DNA of 64,000 nt, from the NCBI RefSeq assembly GCF_963678635.1, contig NW_026970824.1, positions 195,001 through 259,000 of the forward strand, read 5' to 3'. Position 1 is the stretch's first letter. Each line of letters opens with the position of its first letter. Below are positions 47,690 to 57,739 of this stretch, in pieces. A program made the position numbers and the translations under genes. Origin of the DNA: Symsagittifera roscoffensis. Taxonomy: Eukaryota > Xenacoelomorpha > Acoela > Convolutidae. The notes below the pieces were generated by a model. The model had not been told where the DNA came from. It saw only the letters and a program-made list of their open reading frames with translations, and did no database searches.

Positions 47690-48140
47690 TTCAAATAATT
47701 TTTTTAGGATAAATGAATAATTAATACAATTAGTTTGTTTTCTATCTTGAACAGTTCTTAACAGATAAATGTAAATAGTTTTTTTGCGTGTATCAAGATT
47801 TTGCTTGAGAGTTTTTGCAAAATGCAAAAAATTCACAGCATTTTTTTTGGGTAAAATGCACGTTTTTTCTTGTTTTTTTTTCAAAAAAAATAAGTAAAAT
47901 TCTAAGTATATTTCTTAGTTGTTAAGGCAAAAAACTCAACATTTTAATGTATAAAGCATGTTGACTTATTGCTTAGAAAACTTCTATATTGATGAGTTTC
48001 ATTGCTATTCCCTAAGAGAATACCTTGGTTTTCTATTGTTTTTGAACAACAGACAAGCGAAATTAGCTTTCTGAAGGATTAAATTTTGAATAAAAATTTC
48101 AAAAAGACTAGTAATTAACTGAGCAACAAAAATTATAATG
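47690..48140. other. AT-rich spacer of the 2-kb unit
   Basis: AT-rich DNA with no credible gene; repeated in unit 2 at about 49,720-50,080 with small deletions. A minus-strand ORF at 47,884-47,669 is Lys-rich low-complexity and not supported by the second unit. Confidence 0.5.
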
Positions 48141-48149
48141 ATTTATTTC

Positions 48150-48730
48150 GGCGAGATGCTAAAAGTGTTTTAATTTTTTCTACAAATTGCGAAAATTGTT
48201 TCATATTTTTTCGACAAACTGCAAAATTCCTTTCAGTTTTTTCAGCAAGATGGGAAAATTCTTTCGTTTTGTTTAGGGTATGCGAAAATTGTTTCACTTT
48301 TTCCGTTCATATGCAAAAATTGTTACTGCTTTTTTTCAATAAAATGCGAAAAGTGTTCTCGTTTTTTTGACAAAATGCGAAAAGTGTTTCAATTTTTTGA
48401 CAGGATGCGAAAAATGTTTCTATTTTTTGACAAGATGCGAAAAGTGTTTCACTTTTTTTGACAAGATGCGAAAAATCTTTCACACTTTTCCTACATATGC
48501 GAAAAATGTTTCACTTTTTCGACAAAATTCGAAAAGTGTTTCCATTTGTTTGACAAGATACGGAAAGTGTTTCAATTTTTTTCGACAAAATGCAAAAGTG
48601 TTTCATTTGTTTCCTACAAAGTGCAAAAAGGGTTTGAGTTTTTTTGTCAAGATGCAGAAACTATCAGATATTTTTCACGTTTGTACAATTTTTCTAGTGT
48701 TTTTTATAACAGTGTGCAAAAATTAATCAA
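48150..48730. repeat. Minisatellite of about 30 bp (TGCGAAAAxTGTTTCA), unit 1
   Basis: The consensus is about ATGCGAAAAATGTTTCATTTTTTTGACAAG in variable 28-33 bp units, with roughly 16-18 units. Long plus-strand ORFs in it (Phe, Cys and Lys-rich) come from the repeat period and are not counted as genes. The repeat ends near AACATATGTGCGCGTTCGGAG, kept in both units. Confidence 0.9.
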
Positions 48731-48889
48731 GTTTCTTAACATATGTGCGCGTTCGGAGCACTAAATTAGGTTCTAATTGTTTTTATTGATTTATTCTGAA
48801 CCTCCCATCTATTCTCATTATTAAAACGAAATTGAAGAAAATAATTAATTACGAGGAACAAATTTAATGCCAAACAACAGTTTTTTACA

Positions 48890-49310
48890 AAAAAGATATT
48901 CAATCAAAGAGCTGTCGAGAGCTCTCGAAGTTCTCTATAGAACGCAGAGCTGGACGAGCTTGTAGTGGTGGTTGTAGAGCTGGAGGTGTCATTGTTTCTG
49001 AGAAACCCTCATCTTCGTCTATTGTGATGGGGTTTTCGGCTGATCCTGCCTCCTCCCAATGAAAGAGGAAGTTGTCGACTGGTTGAGCTACAAATCTGCA
49101 GTCAGGAATCTCGGGCTAGTTCATACCCACATGATCAGAAACTTCCTCCATCATTTTCAGTTCTTCAAGTTGGTTCTCTGTCATGAGTACTTGTGTCATA
49201 TGATATGATGTTCGTTGAAGTCCCTTCGCATCATTTCCACCATATGCCAGACTTGGACTGGGATGTCCATTCAGCGTTTCTGGATAGAATTCGAAAAATT
49301 CAAAACTCAA
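48890..49310 (-). CDS. Acidic ORF, unit 1
   Basis: Minus-strand reading includes NGHPSPSLAYGGNDAKGLQR, TENQLEELKMMEEVSDHVG and, nearer the 3' side, RFVAQPVDNFLFHWEEAGSA, ITIDEDEGFSETMTPPALQ and PALRSIENFESS. It is acidic with a Pro-rich end, unlike random AT-rich DNA. The composition resembles the C-terminal tail of a regulatory protein, but no family was recognised. It is probably a decayed gene or exon. Conserved in unit 2. Confidence 0.4.
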
Positions 49311-49556
49311 AATTTGAATCTGATTAGTTCCAGATTTTTGATTGCTTTTTGACGGTCATGGTTCTTTGCATAGTTATTATGTAAGCGTTGTGATAAAATA
49401 GTCAACTGTCTTCAAATGTGCTCCTAAACTTTTACACTAAAGTTGAATTTAGAAGATTGAGAAAAATCTAGAAGTTAATGTGTAATGACTTATTATAAAA
49501 TTCAAGTATTTAATCTGTAGATTCTAAAAACTAGAATTTTCAAGTGTTTAATGAAT

Positions 49557-49715
49557 AATAACGTCAATTTCTCTGGTGGAAGTATTCCACAACGTTCACT
49601 GTTTTATAAAGTGTAATGACGTCATCTTTTCAGGTGGAATTATTTTTTTAATACCTAAAAAATCAATAGATGCCCTCTTAGCTCTGTAGAGGAATCATGT
49701 CAGACACTCTGAATG
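49557..49715. promoter_or_regulatory. Palindrome-rich module, copy 3
   Basis: GTGGAAGTATTCCAC is intact and the distal TGACGTCA lies at 49,617-49,624. The proximal CRE is TAACGTCA. TTTTATAAAGTG replaces the CTATAAAGTG hairpin arm. The order and spacing are as in copies 1 and 2. Confidence 0.7.
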
Positions 49716-50099
49716 ACTTTTTCAAATATTTTTTTTTATGATAAATGAATAATTGTTACAAGAATCTTGTCACAATTAGTTTGTTTTCTATCTTGAACAG
49801 TTCTTAACAGATAAATGTAAATAGTTTTTTTTGCGTGTATCAAGATTTTGCTCGAGAGTTTTTGTTAAGGCAAAAAACTCAACATTTTAATGTATAAAGC
49901 ATGTTGACTTATTGCTTAGAAAACTTCTATATTGATGAGTTTCATTGCTATTCCCTAAGTTAATACCTTGGTTTTTTTATTGTTTCTGAACAACAGACAA
50001 GCAAAATTAGCTTTTTGAAGGAACAAATTTTGAATAAAAATTTCAAAAAGACTAGTAATTAACTGAGCAACAAAAATTATAAAGATTTATTTCGGCGAG

Positions 50100-50720
50100 A
50101 TGCTTAAAGTGTTTTATTTTTTTCTACAAACTGCGAAAATTGTTTCATATTTTTCGACAAACTGCAAAATTCGTTTCAGTTTTTTCAACAGTTTACGAGG
50201 AATGTTTCAATTTTTTCTGCAAGATGGGAAAATTTTTTCGTTTTTTTTTAAAAGTATGCGAAAATTGTTTCACTTTTTCCGTTCATATGCGAAAATTGTT
50301 ACTGCTTTTTTTCGATAAAATGCAAAAAGTGTTTTCGTTTTTTTGACAAAATGCGAAAAGTGTTTCAATTTTTTTGACAAGATGCGAAAAATGTTTCTAT
50401 TTTTTGACAAGATGCGAAAATTGTTTCATTTTTTTTTTTGACAAGATGCGAAAAATCTTTCACATTTTTCCTACATATGCGAAAAATGTTTCGTTTTTTC
50501 GACAAAACTCGAAAAGTGTTTCCATTTGTTTGACAAGATACGGAAAGTGTATCAATTTTTTTCGACAAGATGCAAAAAATGTTTCATTTGTTTCCTACAA
50601 AGTGCAAAAAGGGTTTGAGTCTTTTTGTCAAGATGCAGACACTATCAGATATTTTTCATGCGTGTACAATTTTTCTAGTGTTTTTTTTATAACAGTGTGC
50701 AAAAATTAATCAAGTTTCTT
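50100..50720. repeat. Minisatellite of about 30 bp, unit 2
   Basis: Same repeat as at 48,150-48,730, with one or two more units (notably CAGTTTACGAGGAATGTTTC). Different unit numbers between the two tandem copies show that the array changes length faster than its surroundings. Confidence 0.9.
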
Positions 50721-50884
50721 AACATATGTGCGCGTTCGGAGCACTAAATTAGGTTCTATTTGTTTTTTATTGATTTATTCTAAACCGCACATCTATTCTC
50801 ATTATTAAAACGAAAATGAAAAAAATAATTAATTACGAAGAACAAAGTTAATGCCAAACAACAGTTTTTTAGAAAAAAGATATT

Positions 50885-51300
50885 CAATCAAAGTGCTGTC
50901 GAGAGCTCTCGAGGTTCTCTATAGAACGCAGAGCTGGACGAGCTTGTAGTGGTGGTTGTAGAGCTGGAGGTGTCATTGTTTCTGAGAAACCCTCATCTTC
51001 GTCTATTGTGATGGGGTTTTCGGCTGATCCTGCCTCCTCCCAATGGAAGAGGAAGTTGTCGACTGGTTGAGCTACAAATCTGCAGTCAGGAATCTCGGGC
51101 TAGTTCATACCCACATGATCAGAAACTTCCTCCATCATTTTCAGTTCTTCAAGTTGGTTCTCTGTCATGAGTACTTGATATGATGTTATGTGTCATATGA
51201 TATGATGTTTGTTGAAGTCCCATCGCATCATTTCCATCATATGCCAGACTTGGATTGGGATGTCCATTCGTGCCAGAAGTTGTTTCTCGCACCACAAACT
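50885..51300 (-). CDS. Acidic ORF, unit 2
   Basis: Copy of the acidic ORF at 48.9-49.3 kb. The upstream end differs because it reads past the duplication border into single-copy DNA (LVQFVVRETTSGTNGHPNPS), which may be the original N-terminal side. It has a short local duplication of ATGATATGATGTT type near 51,180-51,210. Function unknown. Confidence 0.4.
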
Positions 51301-52380
51301 GTACTAGATCAAGCGAAAATTATACTAAGTACATTAGATTGCTGTTTTTCACTGAGAAGATCATTTTGAGCAATAAATTGAGTAAAAACAAAAAAGAGCT
51401 GAGAGAGGGGGAAGCTGGCGGTTTAGTTGTAAATAAATGATTTTTAGTTAAGAGCTAGGGGTACCTTTAACTCGAATGTGAGGGTTTAACCAATCAGAAT
51501 TGGTTTTCCTTATTTGGGTTGTTGTCGTGTCCAATCAGATTTCAGCTTCCTTTTACGGCATTTTTGGATAAAAGTAGTGTCCAATCGGATACCCTTTTAA
51601 GGACTTAAATCTTCCAAATAAGTAAAAATATACTCAAATGCAATTGCAAAAATGAATGATAAAAAATTGTTTGCAGTGAAAAAAAGGAACTCTGCTGAAA
51701 TAAGTAACAAAAGAATAGCGAACACATAGCATCTCTACAGTTTTTTAATCCATTTTAATTGAATTTTTAGTATGTAATCAATAAAAAATTGTTAATTTTT
51801 GAGTGGATGAACGTCGAGTTCTTTGATTTTATTGTAAATTTGGGAAGATAACTCAAAGTTGACGAATTTTTTTAAAGCAAACTACTGGAAAACTGATTCC
51901 AAACCGAATCAAGCAGAATTTTGAAATTTGAAAAGCCTTAAGGAAATGAAAGAATAAAGAATTATGCTTGGGAGTTTTTACAAATTTGTGTATTGGGTAG
52001 GGTATAAAAAGAGTTTTTGATATATTATCAAACGATTTTTTGATTAGTTTCAAAATCTCAAGAATAAACAAAACTTTTTTCATTGTGAGGTGTAATTCAG
52101 CCGTAAGTTTAAAGCTTCGATACGCAATAAGTGGATCAAAAGTAAACTCTTTGATTGAGTAAGATTCTCTGAAGAGACATTTATTCAGACAACTCTATTC
52201 TGTACAAAAAAACGTCCAAAAAATTATGAAAAAAGTAAGAGTCATTATCTATTTCATCAATAAGAAAATCAATTCGAATTTTTTCCTTTTTCTTGTAAAG
52301 TAACTCGACGAAGCTCAAATGCTTCTTGATAGACATTTTTCAAATAATGATTAAGGTTTTTTTTAAAAATAGTGGACTAT
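51300..52380. other. Core-to-right-arm spacer
   Basis: AT-rich single-copy DNA. Three CCAATCAG or CCAATCGG motifs lie at about 51,490-51,585. A 76-residue minus-strand ORF (52,083-51,853) is Phe/Lys/Ile-rich and not convincing. No RNA gene was seen. Confidence 0.5.
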
Positions 52381-52394
52381 TCTGTTTTGGAAAA

Positions 52395-52630
52395 TGCTGG
52401 ATTCTGATTAGTTGATTTTCAACAAACAGTGTTATCAAAAAAATTCAATTCTGATCGTTTGATATCAAAATTGTTGAAAAATCCATGAGACGTAGAACTC
52501 AGTTTTGATTGGTTGACCTTAAATTTTTTGAAAACCCCATGACCATTGAAGTCCGATTCTGAATTTTTGATATCAGAAAACATAAAATTTTCCTTTTAAA
52601 TAGGGCACAATTATGATTGGTTGATAGCGA
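52395..52630. promoter_or_regulatory. Inverted cluster of ATTCTGATTGGTTGAT motifs at the inner edge of the right arm
   Basis: TGATTxGTTGA-type motifs occur at about 52,397, 52,451, 52,507, 52,563 (weaker) and 52,613, about 50-56 bp apart. They are the reverse complement of the cluster at 41,685-41,920. They lie just upstream of the outward-reading right-arm zinc-finger gene. The 50-56-bp regularity, about five turns of DNA, would place sites on one face of the helix. Confidence 0.7.
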
Positions 52631-52839
52631 AACTTTGAAAACTCCATGGTTAGATTGGATAAAATTGATTTCAGTTAAACTAAATAGTAAATTCGTTCTT
52701 ATTTTCTTTCTTATTAAAAACAATTGGTTGATAAATTTGCTTTTTTTATTCGTTTTAATTCAATTTTTGAGGCTATTCAACTTTTCTTTTCTAAAAAGTT
52801 GGCACATTCTAAACCTCCCATTTTTTCTTTTTCTACTTA

Positions 52840-53370
52840 TTGAGATTCTGTCACTAATTAGAATCGAAAGAGTTGCATGTCTTGAATGTGGCAGAGAATA
52901 CACTCGCTTACATGCATCAAGACATCAAAAACACTGTGGCCTTTTAAAAAATTCCAATTTTAACTTTTATACACATAGCAGCGGGGAACTTACTAGTCAT
53001 ATCAAGAAGAACCAATGTCAACCTAATGTTAAATCATATGCTCAGCAGTCTCAAAACTCACTCCAAGAGAAGGTAAAATTGATATTTTTAAATAAAAACC
53101 TAGTAGAAAAAAATTTTGTATAATAATTTTTACTGCATCTGAAAAGACTATACACTATATTTGAAAAATTTCTAGTAAAAAAAGTACAGCTTTTTAATCC
53201 TTCTTCTTGTTTTGTTATATTCAAAGGTTCTGATTGATGATAAAACCAGCAACAACCGAGTTCAAAATGTCTTGAAACTTTCAATGGAAATCGATCCGAA
53301 AATCTTTCATCTACTGAGAAAACTCTATCGGTTGCCAGCTTGCGGGGATTTTGTTGCGATAAATTTGTAG
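52840..53370 (+). CDS. Two-exon zinc-finger gene in the right arm
   Basis: Exon 1 (open from 52,617; the conserved part starts near 52,840) ends at 53,072 and encodes ERVACLECGREYTRLHASRH, HCGLLKNSNFNFYTHSSGEL and TSHIKKNQCQ. The Cys-x2-Cys and His spacing suggest degenerate C2H2 fingers. A phase-0 intron of 154 bp (GTAAAA at 53,073 to TTCAAAG at 53,226) leads to exon 2 (53,227-53,370): VLIDDKTSNNRVQNVLKLS, MEIDPKIFHLLRKLYRLP and ACGDFVAINL then stop. Exon 2 is also found in the left arm, which supports it being real. The N-terminal start is unsure; an upstream exon is possible. Likely a nuclear DNA-binding protein; it may recognise the element's own ends. Confidence 0.65.
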
Positions 53371-55480
53371 TATAATGGAATCACATACGCTAATGAGTGC
53401 TTAAGTATTTGTTGAAATACTATAAATACTAGATATTTATAAAACATTGAATAGTTGAAAGGTTTTATCTAACAACCATTTCGAAGTTTTCCTTGCTTAG
53501 TACTTGTAAAAGTAATCATAGAGTATTGCGTAGCAGATATTGGGGTTGATTTACTAAGAATTATGGTTTTCTTTCGCTTTTTTTTAAGTTTCAGAAAAGA
53601 AATTGATAACTGACCTGGAAACTGTCAAAATCATAATATACATCATTCTCAATCAAAAATTTAATTCAAAATAGAAATTCAGAGCTGAAACAACGACATA
53701 CAGTTATCAGGTCAGAAAAACAATTTGAAGTTTTTTTAAAGGGTTTATGGTATAAATTCTGCTTCGGATCAATGAATGTTCGTTGAAATAATACATTTTC
53801 CCTCTAAAACTCAATCTTCAAATAAAACTTTGTTCGAATTTGATTAATTTGCAAGAAAGATAGGAGATGAAGCAGAAACTGAGAAAAAATCAAATTGAGA
53901 TAGAAACTCAATTTAATTCATCAGGAGTTTGGAAATTTTTTTTTAATTAAAATTTGATTATATAATACATCTTGAGAAAAAATCCAACATAAAAGTGTAA
54001 GTTTCGAAATTTTTTTATCATTTGATATACTAGACTAACTTATATGAAAATTCAGGTTTTTTGGAAATAATTTATTGTGAAGTGAACACAACCCCAACTT
54101 TTTTTGTAAGATGATACATGAAGAAGAGCTTTTGCTTTCAAAATCTACGTTTCATTCTTTTGGGTAAAAAAAATGTGATCTAGAAAGAATTTTAGAGAAA
54201 ATAAGATGGTACCTGCAGAAAAAAACCTATCGAACTAATACTTCAGCAGAACCAAATGTATGATCTCTTAATTCTATGCATTTTAACAAGAAAAAATTCA
54301 ATTAGACAGACAGTAAAAATTTAGTTCTGTTTAGCTTCATTTTTTTTCAATTAGAAAATTACGTTGAATTGTAGAGTTTTTGCTTAATTAATTTCACAAA
54401 ATTATTCAACTGTTACAGTTTGCATCTTTTAGATGTTATGAATGTTGCCGAAATATAGAACTAAGTTCCCCTGCGTCTTTCTACTTCTGAATGTTTTGCA
54501 GATTATAAGCAATAGAGCTGCTCTTAATTTATTCTAAGAAATCAACGTAAAATACACATTCATATTACCAAATTATACAACTTCTTTTAAATGCTTAAAA
54601 TAGTGCCGTTTTTTTCTCACGTCGACACTTTAAAGAAAACGTTCGAAAAAAATTAAGAACAAAGGCAATTTACAATTTTTTTTGCAAGAAAAGTGATAGT
54701 TAAGGATTCCAAAAGGTGGGTTTTTGCTGAAATAGTTTGCTGTAGCAACTAAACAAGGGAACCTTAAGGAAAAAAAAGTACAATTTACTTGGTAATAATT
54801 AGACGTTATCAGTTCTAATTTTATCTCTGCCAACAATTTCACAGCATTATATAATCCGTTTTTCAGCTATATTGGGTTAATTTTTATCGTACTTCTTTAT
54901 TTTGAGAGAAAACTGTGAAAAAAATCCATATTTCTTTTCAAAGTTTTTTATCAGTGTCTCAACATGATGCCAATTGAAACAGAGTTTGAGCTTATTTTTA
55001 AACTCTAAACGTATTCACTTTTTATTTAATTAGATCAGAAACAACAAAAAACTAGCCACAACCTTAAAATTTTTGCAGTTCTTTCCGAAAATTTGCCAAT
55101 ATCTCTGACTTTGAAATTTTTGCTTTTTTTTTCCAAAAAATTGAAATTTTTGCATTTTTTTCCCGAAATTTGACTTTTTTGTGAAGTTTCAGTAGGTTTA
55201 GGCATAGTTTCAGCTAGGTTGCGTACTGTTTCAAAGATTAAGATAATCTAAAAAAATAGGTATTAAGTAAAATTAAATCCAATATTTTCGTCTTTTGAAA
55301 TAGTTTGAAAAACTTTCAATTTTTTTGATAAAAAATTCAAATTCTTGCCCATCTTATCGTTGACTTACCATGAACCATAAAACAAAATACCTTCAATACA
55401 CAATGTACACATACTAATTCAAAATTTACATAAGGCGTGCCGAGATTTTTGCGAATAACTAGACATTCAAAATCCGTTTT
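53371..55480. other. Non-coding part of the right arm
   Basis: AT-rich DNA aligning inverted to the left arm. A 70-residue minus-strand ORF at 54,630-54,842 overlaps the conserved TTTAGTTGCTACAG block but is not open in the left arm and is not called. Confidence 0.6.
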
Positions 55481-55759
55481 TCTGACCATTTTCTTACCAT
55501 CACCTGAAACCTCACCATTACCTATCTTAATGCATTGGACAACCTATTTCCTATGTCAGTAGAATGAATTTCTAACCCTTATACATAAGGATATCTCTAC
55601 ACTATCCTAAAACATGAGAAATCTAAACACTTATCATCTTACCATCTGAAACCTAATATCTTAATACATTGGGAAATCTATTCACTATCCTAATACATTG
55701 GGAAATCTATAGCCTATGTTGAGACCTAGTTTGCTGACCGGATACTCTATGATGATCCG

Positions 55760-57612
55760 CTGATCATTTTGAATAAGAATTTCGTTTGTCTATGTCGTCT
55801 CTAGGTTTGTACCATGACAACCTTTGTTATTGGCCTCCCCCTTGCATGTTTCTGCTTTCCGAGAACGACTACTTCTTTGATTTCATTAACATCTACTCTC
55901 TTTATTTTTATCTCTTCTCCTCTGGAATTGGTGCATTATCCTTCGATAGCGTAATTTACGCTGCCAACAGCGTTATCACGTCGTCATTTCTCAGTCCGTC
56001 GATAAACTTTGAAGCGATGCTGAAGTTTTTTCTGTTTGTCGATTCCTCTGGATCGCTTCTCCTCCTCAAGCTCTCAAGATCATCCAGAAATCAATCGTTT
56101 GATTCCTCATCTCTTTGTCTTCTTTTTTCGAACCTCATCGTCGCCTGCTGACCCTTGATGCTTGATCCAAATCGACTCAACAGTATCTCATAGATCTTGT
56201 CTGCAGTATCACGCTTCTCATCCTTCTTTGCTACCACGCACTTTAGTGCTGTTCACTAGCTCGCTTAATATCGCCTTGCAGGCCTCCCTCTCATCGTTCA
56301 AATTGTCAACCCAGGTCTCATCTGCATCGTCTTTGAATTTTTTAGGTTTCTTGAAGGTTTTTCTGGATTTGCCACTGCCTCTGTCACTTGTCACTGAGTC
56401 TGTGTTCCTTGTTGCGAATGCTTCAAGCGTCCTGTTCATCATTTCCCAGGTACCACGTCATGGCATCAGGTGGTACAACCGTATGTGTTCTTGAGTCCTC
56501 TTGTATTCTCGTTGAGTTTGAGGCTCCCCCTTCATAGCAGTCCTGGTCCCCCCTGACACTATGGTGCTATCAATCCGTGGTAACGGTGTAGATTCCTGTT
56601 TCTTCTGTTGTGGTTATACGAAGTCGACTCTATTTCCAGATGGTTTGTCTGCCACTAACTTTTTTTGGGCTATGAATTTTCTCAAGAGTACGTCCAGTTT
56701 GGTCAGTATGGCTCCAGAATTTTCTGTCTGTTCCTTGCTCATTTTGTTTATTCCGGTTTTTAGATTCTACAATTTTTCACTCACGGTGTCTTATCTCTTC
56801 ATAATTTCCTCAATATCTTTCTTGATTTGTTTCTCTCGCTTTCTGTCGGTTGTTTCTACTTTGTCCGCCATCTGTTGCAGCTTCGCTTCCGTCGCCCTTT
56901 CCTGGTCGTATATCCTATTTCAGCTCTTAGCGCTTTTCTTCGCTGCATTTCAGCTTTTGTTGATTTGTTCCAACTTTGCCAACAAGTCGCCCAGCTTAAG
57001 TGAGGTTGTTTTTGATTCCATACTTTGTTTTCTTGGTTGGCCGTTGCTTCTTGTGTGACCTGCTCTTTACCTTGTTTAGCTTGTGTCGTTATTGCGGAAA
57101 CTGTTCCACACGTTTTGCTTCTGTAGATCGCTGCTATTACTTCATCGGTTTCTTTTGGTTTCATTCCCACCATCGCTGCAAACCTCTCTGGGGACGATTT
57201 CTTTTTGTTTGAGAATCGTCCTTTATCGTTTCCGGTGTGTTGTTTGTTGTTTCGTCTACGTTGCCCATTGGTGAGAACTCTATTGTTTTCTTCACTTGCT
57301 CTTTTACGTTTGGCATAGACGTTGACTCCGTCATCTTTCTTTCCGCCCCGTCTATACTCTGATCTGGTGTCTCAAGATCGGTATATCTGTCCTGTATAGT
57401 CGGTTCTTGCGTCACTTTCACTTGGTCTTCTGTTCCTTGTTGCTTCTTGTATTGACCATGTTCACTGAAACATTTGTCCTCATAACTCTCGGATTTTTTG
57501 GTGTTAGTTTCCTTTGCGACGAGGTTTGATTTTTATGTTCTATCCCTTTTCTTTCTTTTATAGATGTTCCTGTTTTCTTCATGATTTTATAAACAGTTTT
57601 TATTATCCACAA
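55760..57612 (-). mobile_element. Gag (matrix and capsid part) of element B (Ty3/gypsy fossil)
   Basis: Minus-strand reading begins near 57,612 with KIMKKTGTSIKERKG and passes MVNTRSNKEQ. It continues through charged, helical sequence (57,421-56,856) to a gag capsid-type end at about 56,300-55,950: REACKAILSELVNS, YEILLSRFGSSIKGQQ, RFEKRRQRDEESNDWFL, LESLRRRSDPEE and SKFIDGLRNDDVITLL. The RF..R.QR..E....F..DL..L pattern is typical of Ty3/gypsy capsids. It stops at the right tip of the inverted-repeat element; the nucleocapsid and pol parts lie at 37.8-32.3 kb. Broken several times; plus-strand ORFs here are shadows. Confidence 0.8.
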
Positions 57613-57735
57613 TTCTAATTTAAATACTAACTTCTAATGTAAAATCTAATTAAAGTTATAAAAAAAACTCCTGATCTATTATTTATTAAAACCCAGTCAA
57701 ATTCTTCTCTCCTTGAGTTGGTGACTGAAAAAAAA
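57613..57735. other. AT-rich leader of element B
   Basis: Short AT-rich DNA just upstream of the element B gag on the minus strand, with no ORF. It separates gag from the minisatellite. Confidence 0.4.
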
Positions 57736-57739
57736 GTAT

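Larger units (their letters stand above)
47237..49272. repeat. 2-kb tandem duplication, unit 1
   Basis: This unit begins TTCAGCGTTTCTGGATAG and includes the end of the 1.54-kb repeat, palindrome module copy 2, an AT-rich spacer, a minisatellite and an acidic ORF. Unit 2 follows directly from 49,273. Differences between units are scattered and include a segment of about 60 bp near 47,840 missing from unit 2. The join uses a few shared bases (TTCAGCG). Confidence 0.9.
49273..51264. repeat. 2-kb tandem duplication, unit 2
   Basis: Same content and order as unit 1: repeat tail, palindrome module copy 3, spacer, minisatellite and acidic ORF. The end at TCCATTC (51,264) is where unit 1 joins unit 2, and the sequence beyond is single-copy. 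Confidence 0.9.
37831..55747. mobile_element. 17.9-kb element with long terminal inverted repeats
   Basis: The outermost 16 bp are perfect inverted repeats: GAGTATCCGGTCAGCA at 37,831-37,846 and its complement at 55,732-55,747. Homology continues inward along about 4.1 kb on the left and 3.35 kb on the right, leaving a core of about 10.5 kb. Both ends abut broken halves of the element B gag, so the whole unit is an insertion. No clear target-site duplication was seen. The core holds duplicated small genes and regulatory-looking modules. No family A, B or Y polymerase, integrase, capsid or known transposase motif was seen, so the class is unknown: a non-autonomous or foldback-type DNA element is most likely, and a Polinton remnant is not excluded. 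Confidence 0.88.
52400..55747. repeat. Right inverted-repeat arm
   Basis: Inverted partner of 37,831-41,920. It ends in TGCTGACCGGATACTC (55,732-55,747). The outer 250 bp carry CCTAATACATTGGGAAATCTAT-type subrepeats matching the left tip. It contains the better-preserved zinc-finger gene near its inner end. Outside the gene the arm is AT-rich and non-coding. Confidence 0.88.

Noticed and set aside
48367-48726. Cys/Phe/Lys-rich 119-residue ORF, and similar ones at 50.1-50.7 kb
   Set aside because: The frame follows the minisatellite period; no start context or independent coding signal.
48150-50720. CRISPR-like array
   Set aside because: Units are direct, imperfect and contiguous, with no unique spacers of constant length; this is a minisatellite in a eukaryotic genome.
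37831-55747. Calling the inverted-repeat element a Polinton/Maverick
   Set aside because: Size and inverted ends would fit, but no protein-primed DNA polymerase, retroviral-type integrase, capsid or packaging motif was seen in any core ORF. The class is left open.
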